Shown here one piece after another: positions 1 through 7,348 of a stretch of DNA of 13,303 bases. Position numbers and translations under genes: made by a program. Numbering within the stretch: the stretch's first letter is position 1; each line of letters begins with the position of its first letter. The stretch is from an uncultured Collinsella sp. (GTDB lineage: Bacteria > Actinomycetota > Coriobacteriia > Coriobacteriales > Coriobacteriaceae). The DNA lies in NCBI GenBank assembly GCA_902492185.1, contig CABUKY010000037.1:1-13303 (forward strand), in the 5' to 3' direction. The notes under the pieces were generated by a model that was not told the origin of the DNA, did no database searches, and worked only from the letters and a program-made list of their open reading frames with translations.

Positions 1-26
1 GGGGACTGGCTCGCCCGCTTTTTCAT
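1..26 (-). CDS. Possible 5' end of a gene cut by the window edge
   Basis: On the minus strand an ATG (26-24) lies four bases after the stop codon of the adhesin gene and opens a frame reading MKKRASQS before the window ends. The tight spacing suggests an operon partner. Genes directly downstream of sortase-anchored pilin-like proteins often encode a class C sortase or another surface protein, so a sortase is a reasonable guess, but only eight codons are visible and the ribosome binding site is weak. The function cannot be determined here. Confidence 0.3.
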
Positions 27-30
27 CGCG

Positions 31-3000
31 CTAGCGCTTCTTTGGGATCGACCTAAGGCGAGCGAACCATAGGGCTGCGGCACCCGAGGTCAGGAGCGCG
101 GTGATGCAAGCGGCGATGGGAACTGATCCTGTTGCCGGTAGGTCCTGCGGTAGGGTACAGCGTTGAATGACGCTGTCCTCGTCATGTGACTCAAGTTTAT
201 CGCCGCCACCGTTGCGGCAAAGATCGACGCGCGCGCTGTTGGTGAGTGCGGTTTGGGGCGTATAAGCCGACGTTGCCTGCATGTGTACGACTGCGCCCCG
301 AGCGTCTGTGCCAAGGATTGCTTTGGCATCGTCAAGGTCGTCGTGCTCATCTTTGAGATCATCGCGGGTCCAAGAATCCGCATCGCTTCGAGTCGTAAAG
401 TCGGCGGCTACCGCACCGTATTCAATTCGAATGCCCGTTACGACGGTATTGGATGCAAGGTCGAGTTCTTTCGCCTCGAGTGTGGTGGATTCCGTGGTCG
501 AGATATCCGCCTTCCAGAGGTGCCAACCGTCGTAATCGACGAGGCGACAGTCCTCACCCAGGCTCTCTTTTACTTCGTCGGACTCAAGCCAAGGATTTTC
601 GTGTCCATCGTCAAGTGTCGCGTTTGCCGGCTCATCGACGTCTGTCGAGTCCAACGGCGTCGTGCGATACCATACGTTGCACAGACCGTTGAGGTCGCCG
701 ATGGCGACGGGGGTTTCGATTGAGATGAATCTCGCTGTGCCGTCTTTGGCGCACTCAAGATCATCGGTAATCGTAAACTCATCAACCCAAGTAGCGGAAT
801 CGTTTCGAGCATCGATGGTATAGGAGAAAAGCCCATCACTATTGGTTTGCGTCGTGGCGCGGTTTTTACCATCGCCGTTAGCCAACAGGCCCTTTTCGAT
901 AGGTTGGACAAGTTCCTGACGCTTGTCGACCTGTCCCTTGATCTCGATGGGCGCATCCTTCATCGCGACGGATTGGACTTCTCCCGTATCCTTTATTTCA
1001 AACGTTATTTCCTCGGCAAGGTCATAGGTCCGCGGAGACATCATTTCGCGCAACGAGTAGGTGCCGGGTGCAAGATGTTCGACGCGGTGCGGCTTGTCGG
1101 ATGAGGTCCAGGAGTCTATTTCGGTTTTATCGGGACCATATAAGGTGAGTTGTGCGCCTTCCACTTCCTGCTCGCCGCTTGCATCGACCTTGGAGATATC
1201 AACCTTGGTGTAATCGTCGGATACGTTAAGCCGTGCTTCTACAACGGGTGTTTTCTGGTCGGCATAAGTAAGGTCGACAATATGGGTTGTTCGATCGAGC
1301 AAGAACCCTGCCGGCGCTTGAGTCTCGACAACCTCGTAGCGTGCGGTGCCAGGTCCCAGCGGGAGGTTGTCCGCGCGTGCTTCTCCAGTTTCATCCGTCG
1401 TGACGGTAGCGACAGTCTCACCGTCGAGCGCGGCAATGCTACCGTCGGGGCGCACGATATCACCCGAGGCACGGATCTCAAAGACGGCGCCCGCGAGGCT
1501 GCTGCCGTCTATGGCATCGGTTTTAACGATCCTGATGTTTCCGGTCGCGGCGTGGTCATAATACGAGGCGACTGCAACGGGCGTTAGGTTCATGTCGGCG
1601 GGTATGTTTACCTCGATCTCTTCGCCGACAAGATAGGGCTCTTTGGCCGAGGTTTCGCGTACATAATAGGTGCCCGGCACGAGCGATTCGGGCAGTGTGA
1701 CGGTCCCGGTCGCGTCAGTCGTAAAGGTGTCCATTACGTTATGTGCTGGATACCAGCAAGTTTGTGAGACAGGTTCGTGATTGCTGTCGAGGAGTTGGAA
1801 GGTGAATCCGGCTAGGGGAACAGAAGCGCCTGTTTGGGCATCGCGTTTTACAATCTGGAGATGCGTCGACAGCGCGTGGTTGTCCACGATATATTGAAGC
1901 TCGGCGGCGTCGGAAATCTGATTGGCCCCGACGGTCCATTCCCCTGCACGTTTAAAACCATCGGGGACGGTTTCCGGAACCTCGCGAACCGTGTAGCCGG
2001 CACGGTCGTATGGGACGGCTCCGTGGACACCGGCGGGTCGCTTGCCTGTGCCGAACCATGCTTCGGGCTGATCTTTGGTGGAGGCAAAGCCATAGATGTT
2101 TGTGGTCAGTGTGCCAACAACCTGCTGAGAGCTGTTGCTGACAACCTCAAAGACAACACCACCCGCCGGCTGCTCCAGGCCGGATTGGTCGCTATTGCCG
2201 TAATCCTTGAATTTGGAAATCTCAAGGTTAAACGCAATGGGGATATCGGAAATGCGAGATTCGATCTCGACCACGCCTGAATCGCCGAGCTGGTCGGCTC
2301 CAACGGTATAGGTCCAGCTATCGTTGGATGGCAGGTAGCCCTCGGGGGCTTTTGATTCGTAGATGGTAAAGGTTCCTAAGGGGACATCGGCGAGGGTGGC
2401 CCGACCGCTTTCGTCGGTCGTGAGGATTTGTGCCCATCCAGGGGTTGATTGCGACACACACGTGAACTCTGCTCCTGCGAGTGAAGATCCCACCTGGGGG
2501 CCGGCATTCGTCGCGGCATCGAGTTTTACGATACGCAGGTTGATGGTGCCGGGCTGTTCATCAATGGCGACCCGCCCGCCGTCATTCCCCGTGGTAAAAG
2601 CGATGCGATCACGACGGGGGACATAGCCGGCCGGCGCCTTCGTTTCAATCAGGTAGTACGCCGTGTTGGGTAGGAGTGTTGCCTGTGCTCGACCGTTGCC
2701 GTCCATCTGGATGGTACCAACACGTGCGCCGCTGGCGCTCTCAAAAACATCGAATGTTGCCCCGGTAAACTGATAGGTATTGTTTCCGCTGGTAATAACG
2801 GTGTTCGCAGACTGCTTTTGGAAGGAAACAGAGACCGCCGGCAGTACATAGAGCATGTCTTGACGTTTGCTGCCGCCCGATACGGCTCCTAGATAGCGTC
2901 GCGCGCGGTGCGGAGCGGCTTTGATGCTTCCTGATTTTGCGCTGTCGTGGAGCCACCGCGCAGCCGCCACGACTTCATTGTCGGCGGTAAAGCGTCCGCT

Positions 3001-3462
3001 CTTGGTTTTACCCTGAGCGGTCGTGTAGGAGTAGGTGCCGTCGACATGGGTAGTGCCGTTGAGCATCCATACGGCAAGCTGGGTGGCGGCGCGGGCGCGA
3101 TCGGGTGAAAGATGGTAACCGCCAAACGACGTGGTGGTGGGATATCCGTGACAAACGATTGCCGCGAACTCGTCGTCGAGCCACACCCAGCCTTGATCAA
3201 AGTTGAGCCATGGGCCGCCCGGTTTGGTGGGGCCGGGGCGCTCCTGGTTCATGCAGTAGGCAATCGAGGTGTCTTGAGCTTCATACTTGCCGATGAAGAA
3301 GGGCCCACAATCATCGCTAATAGTGCGGAAGCCGAGCTGGTCGTAGCCATCGACGGCAAATGCGGCTCCCGGTGCCAGGCAGCCGAAAAGCAGGAAGAGG
3401 AGCAGGAGCAGCGGACCTGTTGCGATTGCGCTGTGGACAGAGTGCGTGGGTGCGTTGGACAT
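31..3462 (-). CDS. LPXTG-anchored adhesin/pilin-like protein with thioester domain and SpaA/CnaB repeats
   Basis: This 1143-residue protein is probably exported and covalently attached to peptidoglycan by sortase. It has a signal peptide (hydrophobic stretch about 15-36, likely cut after AFA36) and ends with LPATG (1108-1112), a hydrophobic segment and a KKR tail. The N-terminal domain (about 37-210) has Cys70 in an AYCMN context and a TQLA motif (127-130). This is the TQXA pattern of adhesin thioester domains, predicting a Cys70-Gln128 thioester that could bind host surfaces. About six SpaA/CnaB-like domains follow (roughly 212-305, 308-408, 412-532, 534-637, 641-748, 752-840). Each starts with a strand carrying Lys (for example K313, K417, K647) and ends with an E-T/S-x-A-P-x-GY/F type motif (E273, E369, E713), as in domains that self-crosslink by Lys-Asn/Asp isopeptide bonds. 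The C-terminal part (846-1100, with DGHENPW and SARVDLCRNGGGD) resembles a family seen in Coriobacteriia. AAGGAG lies five bases before the ATG. Confidence 0.9.
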   Translation of the reverse strand: MSNAPTHSVHSAIATGPLLLLLFLLFGCLAPGAAFAVDGYDQLGFRTISDDCGPFFIGKYEAQDTSIAYCMNQERPGPTKPGGPWLNFDQGWVWLDDEFAAIVCHGYPTTTSFGGYHLSPDRARAATQLAVWMLNGTTHVDGTYSYTTAQGKTKSGRFTADNEVVAAARWLHDSAKSGSIKAAPHRARRYLGAVSGGSKRQDMLYVLPAVSVSFQKQSANTVITSGNNTYQFTGATFDVFESASGARVGTIQMDGNGRAQATLLPNTAYYLIETKAPAGYVPRRDRIAFTTGNDGGRVAIDEQPGTINLRIVKLDAATNAGPQVGSSLAGAEFTCVSQSTPGWAQILTTDESGRATLADVPLGTFTIYESKAPEGYLPSNDSWTYTVGADQLGDSGVVEIESRISDIPIAFNLEISKFKDYGNSDQSGLEQPAGGVVFEVVSNSSQQVVGTLTTNIYGFASTKDQPEAWFGTGKRPAGVHGAVPYDRAGYTVREVPETVPDGFKRAGEWTVGANQISDAAELQYIVDNHALSTHLQIVKRDAQTGASVPLAGFTFQLLDSNHEPVSQTCWYPAHNVMDTFTTDATGTVTLPESLVPGTYYVRETSAKEPYLVGEEIEVNIPADMNLTPVAVASYYDHAATGNIRIVKTDAIDGSSLAGAVFEIRASGDIVRPDGSIAALDGETVATVTTDETGEARADNLPLGPGTARYEVVETQAPAGFLLDRTTHIVDLTYADQKTPVVEARLNVSDDYTKVDISKVDASGEQEVEGAQLTLYGPDKTEIDSWTSSDKPHRVEHLAPGTYSLREMMSPRTYDLAEEITFEIKDTGEVQSVAMKDAPIEIKGQVDKRQELVQPIEKGLLANGDGKNRATTQTNSDGLFSYTIDARNDSATWVDEFTITDDLECAKDGTARFISIETPVAIGDLNGLCNVWYRTTPLDSTDVDEPANATLDDGHENPWLESDEVKESLGEDCRLVDYDGWHLWKADISTTESTTLEAKELDLASNTVVTGIRIEYGAVAADFTTRSDADSWTRDDLKDEHDDLDDAKAILGTDARGAVVHMQATSAYTPQTALTNSARVDLCRNGGGDKLESHDEDSVIQRCTLPQDLPATGSVPIAACITALLTSGAAALWFARLRSIPKKR

Positions 3463-3467
3463 GGCTG

Positions 3468-3507
3468 CTCCTTATCCCTCGTGCGTCGCACGGGGAGGCT
3501 GCGACGC
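3468..3507 (-). promoter_or_regulatory. Leader hairpin and ribosome binding site of the adhesin gene
   Basis: Read on the minus strand, an 8-bp stem (GCGTCGCA pairing with TGCGACGC, 3507-3500 and 3490-3483, nine-base loop) sits just upstream of a strong AAGGAG site (3473-3468) and the ATG at 3462. No T-run follows the stem, so it is not an intrinsic terminator. It could stabilise the mRNA or modulate translation of the adhesin. The hairpin is visible; the role is inference. Confidence 0.4.
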
Positions 3508-3716
3508 GTAGGATGAGGCTACCCCCGAGGTTCATGCGGGTAAGTATCGGAGCCTGACCAAAAGCTTGCCCAATTCCTGACAAATTGAGCTCAAATACAA
3601 CAATCAAGCAAAAGCGCAGGTAGAAGATAAGGAGAACAGGAGGTCAAAGGTCCTCATCTCCACAATTGACGCGATTTTCAAACGAATCTCCACAGCTAAA
3701 ACAAGCATCGCCACTC

Positions 3717-3746
3717 TTGTATCGAACAAGACAACCGCGTTATACT
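3717..3746 (+). promoter_or_regulatory. Promoter of tRNA-Gly
   Basis: A -35-like TTGTAT (3717-3722) and a -10 TATACT (3741-3746) are 18 bases apart, placing the start of transcription about 7 bases before the tRNA. The rest of the 297-base gap between the adhesin start and the tRNA is comparatively AT-rich. It must also hold the adhesin promoter on the minus strand, for which I found no convincing -35/-10 pair. Confidence 0.6.
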
Positions 3747-3759
3747 ATCCCCCACATAT

Positions 3760-3834
3760 GCGGGCATCGCCAAGTGGTAAGGCATCAGCTTCCCAAGCTG
3801 ACACTCGCGGGTTCGAGTCCCGTTGCCCGCTCCA
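3760..3834 (+). tRNA. tRNA-Gly (anticodon CCC)
   Basis: The cloverleaf is complete. The acceptor GCGGGCA (3760-3766) pairs with TGCCCGC (3824-3830). The anticodon stem TCAGC/GCTGA encloses loop TTCCCAA with anticodon CCC (3792-3794). The T-arm is CGGGTTCGAGTCCCG. The discriminator T3831 is followed by an encoded CCA (3832-3834). The gene has its own promoter and terminator, so it is a single-gene unit. Confidence 0.97.
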
Positions 3835-3846
3835 GTAAAAAGCACA

Positions 3847-3877
3847 AGCACGGCAGCGTTACGTTGCCGTGCTTTTT
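3847..3877 (+). terminator. Intrinsic terminator of tRNA-Gly
   Basis: A 12-bp stem (3847-3858 with 3862-3873, one G-T pair) with a three-base loop is followed by a run of five T (3873-3877). An A-run lies just upstream (3837-3841). It begins 13 bases after the tRNA 3' end and should stop transcription before the repeat region. Confidence 0.85.
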
Positions 3878-3890
3878 ACTACCAAGCGCC

Positions 3891-4026
3891 GGGACTCGAA
3901 CCCGCCAGGGTGCGAGCGTTAAGCAAACGCGAAGCGTTTGTAGCGAGCAGGCGAAGGCGCCGACAGGCGCCTGAAGCCGGTGCGTATTTGCGAAGCAAAT
4001 ACGCGGATGTCCCGTTGCCCGCTCCA
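3891..4026 (+). repeat. Hairpin element ending in an exact copy of the tRNA-Gly 3' end
   Basis: The segment starts with 15 bases (3891-3905) that are the exact reverse complement of the tRNA-Gly T-arm region (3807-3821). Three hairpins follow: 3924-3940 (7 bp, loop GAA), 3955-3972 (7 bp, loop GACA) and 3982-4004 (10 bp, loop GAA). The first and third carry a GCGAAGC core. It ends with GTCCCGTTGCCCGCTCCA (4009-4026), identical to the last 18 bases of the tRNA including CCA (3817-3834). No reading frame here looks like a gene. It looks like a small non-coding element at a duplicated tRNA end; mobility is inference. Confidence 0.8.
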
Positions 4027-4144
4027 TCGAGTACGGGGGACCTCGGGAACGTCGGGTCCAACCCGCTGTGCCCGTGCGTGTGCGCGGACCGGGTCTGCCG
4101 ACCGCAGCCGGTGCGTATTTGCGAAGCAAATACGCGGATGTCCC
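3975..4144 (+). repeat. Perfect 39-base direct repeat pair containing a 10-bp hairpin
   Basis: Positions 3975-4013 and 4106-4144 are identical over 39 bases. Each copy holds the 10-bp stem with a GAA loop (3982-4004 and 4113-4135) and ends in GGATGTCCC. The copies begin 131 bases apart, and the first runs directly into the duplicated tRNA-Gly 3' end. Confidence 0.95.
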
Positions 4145-4156
4145 CATGGCCGCTCT
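4027..4156 (+). repeat. Second, decayed copy of the tRNA-Gly-associated hairpin unit
   Basis: This unit repeats the order of the previous one. It has a T-arm-like palindrome CGGGTCCAACCCG (4053-4065), a GC-rich stretch (4066-4105), the second copy of the 39-base hairpin repeat (4106-4144), and an imperfect tRNA 3' end (4140-4156, matching 13 of the first 17 bases of the 18-base end sequence). The match at the hairpin is perfect while the flanks have diverged. It ends about 55 bases before the apparent purB -10 box. Confidence 0.65.
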
Positions 4157-4209
4157 TGCGGCAAAATGTTAGGTTAATGCCTGCTGCCCATACTTGCACC
4201 TGCGCACGG

Positions 4210-4215
4210 TACAAT
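4210..4215 (+). promoter_or_regulatory. Probable -10 box of purB
   Basis: TACAAT (4210-4215) lies 44 bases before the purB ATG. The same GGTACAATG context occurs in the tRNA-Lys promoter. No good -35 lies 16-18 bases upstream; TTGCAC (4194-4199) is too close. No purine riboswitch-like aptamer is evident in the short leader. Confidence 0.45.
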
Positions 4216-4259
4216 GGTTAGGTTACGACCAACGTGCCAATAACCAAAAAGGAGCCGCT

Positions 4260-5606
4260 ATGATCGATCGCTATACCCGCCCGGAGATGGGACACATCTT
4301 CTCCCTCGAGAACAAGTACGCCATTTGGCAGGAGATCGAGGTTCTGGCCTGCGAGGCCCAGGCGGAGCTCGGCAAGATCGGTATTTCCAAAGACGAGGCC
4401 CAGTGGATCCGCGACCATGCCAACTTTGAGAAGGCGAAGGTCGATGAGATCGAGGAAGTCACGCGCCACGACGTCATTGCCTTCCTGACCAACATGAAGG
4501 AATACATCGATGCCGATGTTCCCGAGGGCGACCCCAAGCCCAGCCGCTGGGTTCACTATGGCATGACCAGCTCGGATCTGGGCGACACAGCCCTGTGCTA
4601 CCAGCTCACCCAGGCCTGCGACCTGATCATCGAGGACGTCAAGAAGCTCGGCGAGATTTGCAAGCGTCGCGCCTTTGAGGAGCGCAACACGCTCTGTGCC
4701 GGCCGCACTCATGGCATCCACGCCGAGCCGATGACCTTCGGCATGAAGTTTGGCTCTTGGGCCTGGGAGCTCAAGCGCGATCTGGATCGTCTTGAGGACG
4801 CCCGCAAGAATGTTGCCTTCGGTGCTATTTCGGGCGCTGTCGGCACGTACAGCTCCATCGAGCCGTTCGTCGAGGAGTATGTCTGCGAGCACCTGGGCCT
4901 GGTTCACGACCCGCTGTCCACGCAGGTTATCAGCCGCGACCATCACGCCTATCTCGCCGGCGTTCTCGCCACCACCGCAGCCACCTGCGAGCGCATCGCT
5001 ACCGAGGTCCGCAATCTGCAGAAGACTGATACGCTCGAGGCCGAGGAGCCGTTCCGTAAGGGCCAAAAGGGCAGCTCAGCCATGCCGCACAAGCGCAACC
5101 CCATCACCATGGAGAAAGTCTGCGGTCTGTCGCGCGTCGTGAAGTCCAACGCCCAGGTTGCCTTCGATAACGTCGCCCTGTGGCACGAGCGTGACATTTC
5201 GCACTCCTCTGCCGAGCGCGTCGCCCAGGCCGATAGCTTCATCGCCCTCGACCACATGTTCCAGTGCCTCATCCGCGTTATCGACGGCCTGCAGCTGTAT
5301 CCCGCCCGCATGATGGCCAACCTCAATAAGACCCGCGGCCTCATCTTCTCTTCCAAGGTACTGCTCGCCCTCGTCGACACGGGCATCACCCGCGAGGACG
5401 CGTACGCCATTGTGCAGGAGAACGCCATGGCAACCTGGCACGAGGTACAGGATTGCGTCTCCGGCCCCACCTTTAAGGAGCGTCTCGAGGCCGACCCGCG
5501 CTGCACCGTCAGTCAGGAGAAGCTCGACGAGATCTTTGATCCGTGGGACTTCCTCACCCGTATCGACACGGTCTTTGATCGTCTGGAGCAGCTGAGCTTC
5601 GAGTAG
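4260..5606 (+). CDS. purB: Adenylosuccinate lyase
   Basis: This cytoplasmic enzyme of purine biosynthesis cleaves SAICAR to AICAR plus fumarate and adenylosuccinate to AMP plus fumarate. The 448-residue protein has typical family length. It shows TRHDV (68-72), the GRTHG motif with probable catalytic His151, and the fumarase/aspartase superfamily signature GSSAMPHKRNP (271-281) whose flexible loop carries the catalytic serine. The start at 4260 is chosen because an AGGAG-type site (4250-4254) lies five bases upstream. The frame stays open up to 4194 but that extension has no matching site and does not look like PurB. No purine gene is adjacent; purC lies about 4.2 kb downstream on the same strand. 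Confidence 0.97.
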   Translation: MIDRYTRPEMGHIFSLENKYAIWQEIEVLACEAQAELGKIGISKDEAQWIRDHANFEKAKVDEIEEVTRHDVIAFLTNMKEYIDADVPEGDPKPSRWVHYGMTSSDLGDTALCYQLTQACDLIIEDVKKLGEICKRRAFEERNTLCAGRTHGIHAEPMTFGMKFGSWAWELKRDLDRLEDARKNVAFGAISGAVGTYSSIEPFVEEYVCEHLGLVHDPLSTQVISRDHHAYLAGVLATTAATCERIATEVRNLQKTDTLEAEEPFRKGQKGSSAMPHKRNPITMEKVCGLSRVVKSNAQVAFDNVALWHERDISHSSAERVAQADSFIALDHMFQCLIRVIDGLQLYPARMMANLNKTRGLIFSSKVLLALVDTGITREDAYAIVQENAMATWHEVQDCVSGPTFKERLEADPRCTVSQEKLDEIFDPWDFLTRIDTVFDRLEQLSFE

Positions 5607-5632
5607 GTTCGGGCATAACGTTAGCTTTTTAG

Positions 5633-5670
5633 GGCGCTTTGCTGGTAATGTGTGTTGCCGGCAAAGCGCC
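5633..5670 (+). terminator. Strong hairpin after purB, possible terminator
   Basis: A 13-bp stem with one G-T pair (5633-5645 with 5658-5670) has a 12-base loop and begins 27 bases after the purB stop. The sequence after it (TCGTTGCATTT) is only moderately T-rich, so termination may be weak or the hairpin may mainly protect the mRNA 3' end. Confidence 0.5.
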
Positions 5671-5673
5671 TCG

Positions 5674-5700
5674 TTGCATTTAGGGAAAGACGGGGATAAT
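5674..5700 (+). promoter_or_regulatory. Candidate promoter for the TSCPD/lipoprotein pair
   Basis: TTGCAT (5674-5679) and GATAAT (5695-5700) are separated by 15 bases, shorter than ideal, just after the purB hairpin and 35 bases before the next start codon. The assignment is by consensus likeness only. Confidence 0.4.
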
Positions 5701-5734
5701 AGTCGTCTCGAATAACATTCTGAGAGGGGATCGC

Positions 5735-5998
5735 ATGATTTCGTTTGATTACAAGCCTCAAGGCGTGTGTGCTCGCAATATTCACCTTGACCTTTCCGAT
5801 GACGGCAACAAGGTGATAGGCGTTGAGTTTACCGGTGGCTGCGACGGCAATCTCAAGGCAATCTCCAAGCTGGTCGAGGGTGCTCCTGCCGATCGCGTAA
5901 TCGAGGTTCTCGCCGGTAATACCTGCGGTATGAAAAAGACCTCCTGCGCCGACCAGCTTACGCGCGCCATCGAGGCCGCTCGCGCCGAGATCGCCTAA
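5735..5998 (+). CDS. Small TSCPD-domain protein (TIGR03905-like)
   Basis: The 87-residue protein has the hallmark TSCADQL (69-75) near its end, matching the TSCPD domain named after that motif, and GGCDGN (34-39) in the middle. TSCPD domains also occur at the C terminus of vitamin B12-dependent ribonucleotide reductases; free-standing members have no firmly established reaction that I know of. Four cysteines (C12, C36, C64, C71) could bind a metal, which is inference. It has no signal peptide or membrane segment, so it should be cytoplasmic. AGGGGA (5725-5730) precedes the ATG. Its TAA overlaps the ATG of the next gene by one base, pointing to translational coupling with the lipoprotein. Confidence 0.85.
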   Translation: MISFDYKPQGVCARNIHLDLSDDGNKVIGVEFTGGCDGNLKAISKLVEGAPADRVIEVLAGNTCGMKKTSCADQLTRAIEAARAEIA

Positions 5999-7209
5999 TG
6001 GGTATCGCCGATCACATCAAGAACGGAATATCGCGTCGCGGCTTCGTACTCGGTGGGGCTGCCGCGGGCGCTGCCACGGTACTTGCCGGATGCTCGAAAA
6101 AAACGGGCACCAGCGATGATGCCGCCGGCGAGCCGCAGGTTATCAAGGACGATTCCAAGATCATCTCGATTACGGATGAGTACGAGGCAGTCGACATCGA
6201 TCTTGAGCCGGCGGCGTCGTGGACGCTGCCTCTGGGTACGCTGCTGTACTACTGCGACGGCGATTACGCCGCGGCGATGATGGCGCCCGCATCGGCGCTG
6301 CACGCCAACACACTCGGTGTGCTCAACCTGGGTGATGGCTCGCTTACCACATTAATCGAGGATCCTATCGAGGGCGCGGGATATGCATTCTACGATGTCC
6401 GTGCCGGCGACGGCGTATTCGCGTGGGTTGAGATGAACTTTGCCAATTCATCGTGGAAGCTCTACGCTCAAAATCTGTCGGGCGCTTCGCTCTCTGGCGA
6501 CGTGGTTGAGCTCGATCGAGGTGGCAAGGACTATGATCCGCCCCTGTTTACGGCGTTCGGGTCATCGGTCATCTGGTATAAAATGCCTTCGGCAAGCGGC
6601 AATAAAACGAGTAGTGATTCGTTTTGCTATCGTCGCTCGCTTGATGAATCCAAGGCCGAGGTAATTTGGAAATCGACGGGCCGCTTTGCATCGGCCCCGC
6701 GCGCGAGCGACGGCATTTTGACCATCTCGCCGCGTGTCCGCAACGACGAGGGCGTCTACTACGGCATAACGGCAATCGATCTGACCGACGGCAACAACAC
6801 CAAGCGTGCCCAGCTAGTCCTTCCCTCGTCAGTCTCGCCTTTCGAGGCCGTGTATATGGGCGGTACCTTCGTGTTTTCTATCGAGGCGGCCTATAGTGGC
6901 GTGGGCAGCCTGGGCAATATGGGCACGTATATCGGTAATGAGGGAGGGCCGTACCTCTTTCTGTCACGCGAGCCGCTCGCATGTGCGGCTGGCAAGAAGA
7001 ATAAATACCTTGTTAAGGTACAGGCGTCGCATTTTCTGATCGACACCTCTACCAAGACCTATGGCTCGCTGCTGTCGCCCGACCGCGCTTTGGAGTATGG
7101 CGATTATCCAGCTACGGCGGGAAAATCGGACTCATTCCTTACGTACGCCACGGTGCGCAACAGCCAGGGTATACCAGAGACGGTCACTGCACGCCTATTC
7201 TCTCTTTAA
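5998..7209 (+). CDS. Tat-exported lipoprotein of unknown function
   Basis: The 403-residue protein starts with a twin-arginine signal SRRGFVLGG (RR at 13-14), followed by a hydrophobic Ala/Gly stretch and a lipobox VLAGC with Cys32. It is therefore predicted to be exported folded by the Tat pathway and lipid-anchored on the outer face of the membrane. The mature part is rich in alternating hydrophobic and aromatic segments with repeated Gly-Asp and Gly-x-Phe/Tyr turns (for example around AGDGVFAWVEM), which suggests an all-beta fold such as a beta-propeller; I cannot name a family. There is no clear ribosome binding site. The start overlaps the TSCPD stop codon (TAATG), so translation probably depends on the upstream gene. 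It may be a binding or sensing partner for the envelope, perhaps linked to the two-component system that follows, but this rests only on position. Confidence 0.8.
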   Translation: MGIADHIKNGISRRGFVLGGAAAGAATVLAGCSKKTGTSDDAAGEPQVIKDDSKIISITDEYEAVDIDLEPAASWTLPLGTLLYYCDGDYAAAMMAPASALHANTLGVLNLGDGSLTTLIEDPIEGAGYAFYDVRAGDGVFAWVEMNFANSSWKLYAQNLSGASLSGDVVELDRGGKDYDPPLFTAFGSSVIWYKMPSASGNKTSSDSFCYRRSLDESKAEVIWKSTGRFASAPRASDGILTISPRVRNDEGVYYGITAIDLTDGNNTKRAQLVLPSSVSPFEAVYMGGTFVFSIEAAYSGVGSLGNMGTYIGNEGGPYLFLSREPLACAAGKKNKYLVKVQASHFLIDTSTKTYGSLLSPDRALEYGDYPATAGKSDSFLTYATVRNSQGIPETVTARLFSL

Positions 7210-7268
7210 GCTTAGAGGGGTTAAAAAGGCGCCAACAGGGGAATAAACGCGTTGTAATTGTGAGTACC

Positions 7269-7307
7269 GCCCGCCGAGCTGCCGCGTCATAGCGGCATCC
7301 GGCGGGC
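7269..7307 (+). promoter_or_regulatory. Long interrupted hairpin before the response regulator gene
   Basis: GCCCGCCG (7269-7276) pairs with CGGCGGGC (7300-7307). Inside it, GCCGC (7281-7285) pairs with GCGGC (7292-7296), leaving a six-base loop. No T-run follows, so it is at best a weak terminator for the lipoprotein gene. A TAAAAT (7318-7323) just downstream could be the -10 of the regulator gene, though no matching -35 is visible. Confidence 0.4.
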
Positions 7308-7348
7308 TCAGGTGCGTTAAAATGGGCTTGTTCTTAGCTAATTGAGAC

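Noticed and set aside
3891..4156. CRISPR array
   Set aside because: Only two copies of the 39-base repeat, no regular spacers, no cas genes; the repeat is tied to tRNA ends.
3823..4221. Several short open frames through the tRNA-Gly repeat region, on both strands
   Set aside because: They translate hairpin repeats and tRNA sequence; repeated peptide pieces simply reflect the DNA repeats.
4194..4259. N-terminal extension of PurB from 4194
   Set aside because: It would overlap the -10 box and lacks a ribosome binding site, while 4260 has an ideal one and gives normal family length.
4218..5066. 282-codon minus-strand open frame opposite purB
   Set aside because: It is antisense to a well-supported enzyme, has no ribosome binding site, and its composition (Leu/Gly/Ala/Asp repeats) is what a codon-biased high-GC gene gives in reverse.
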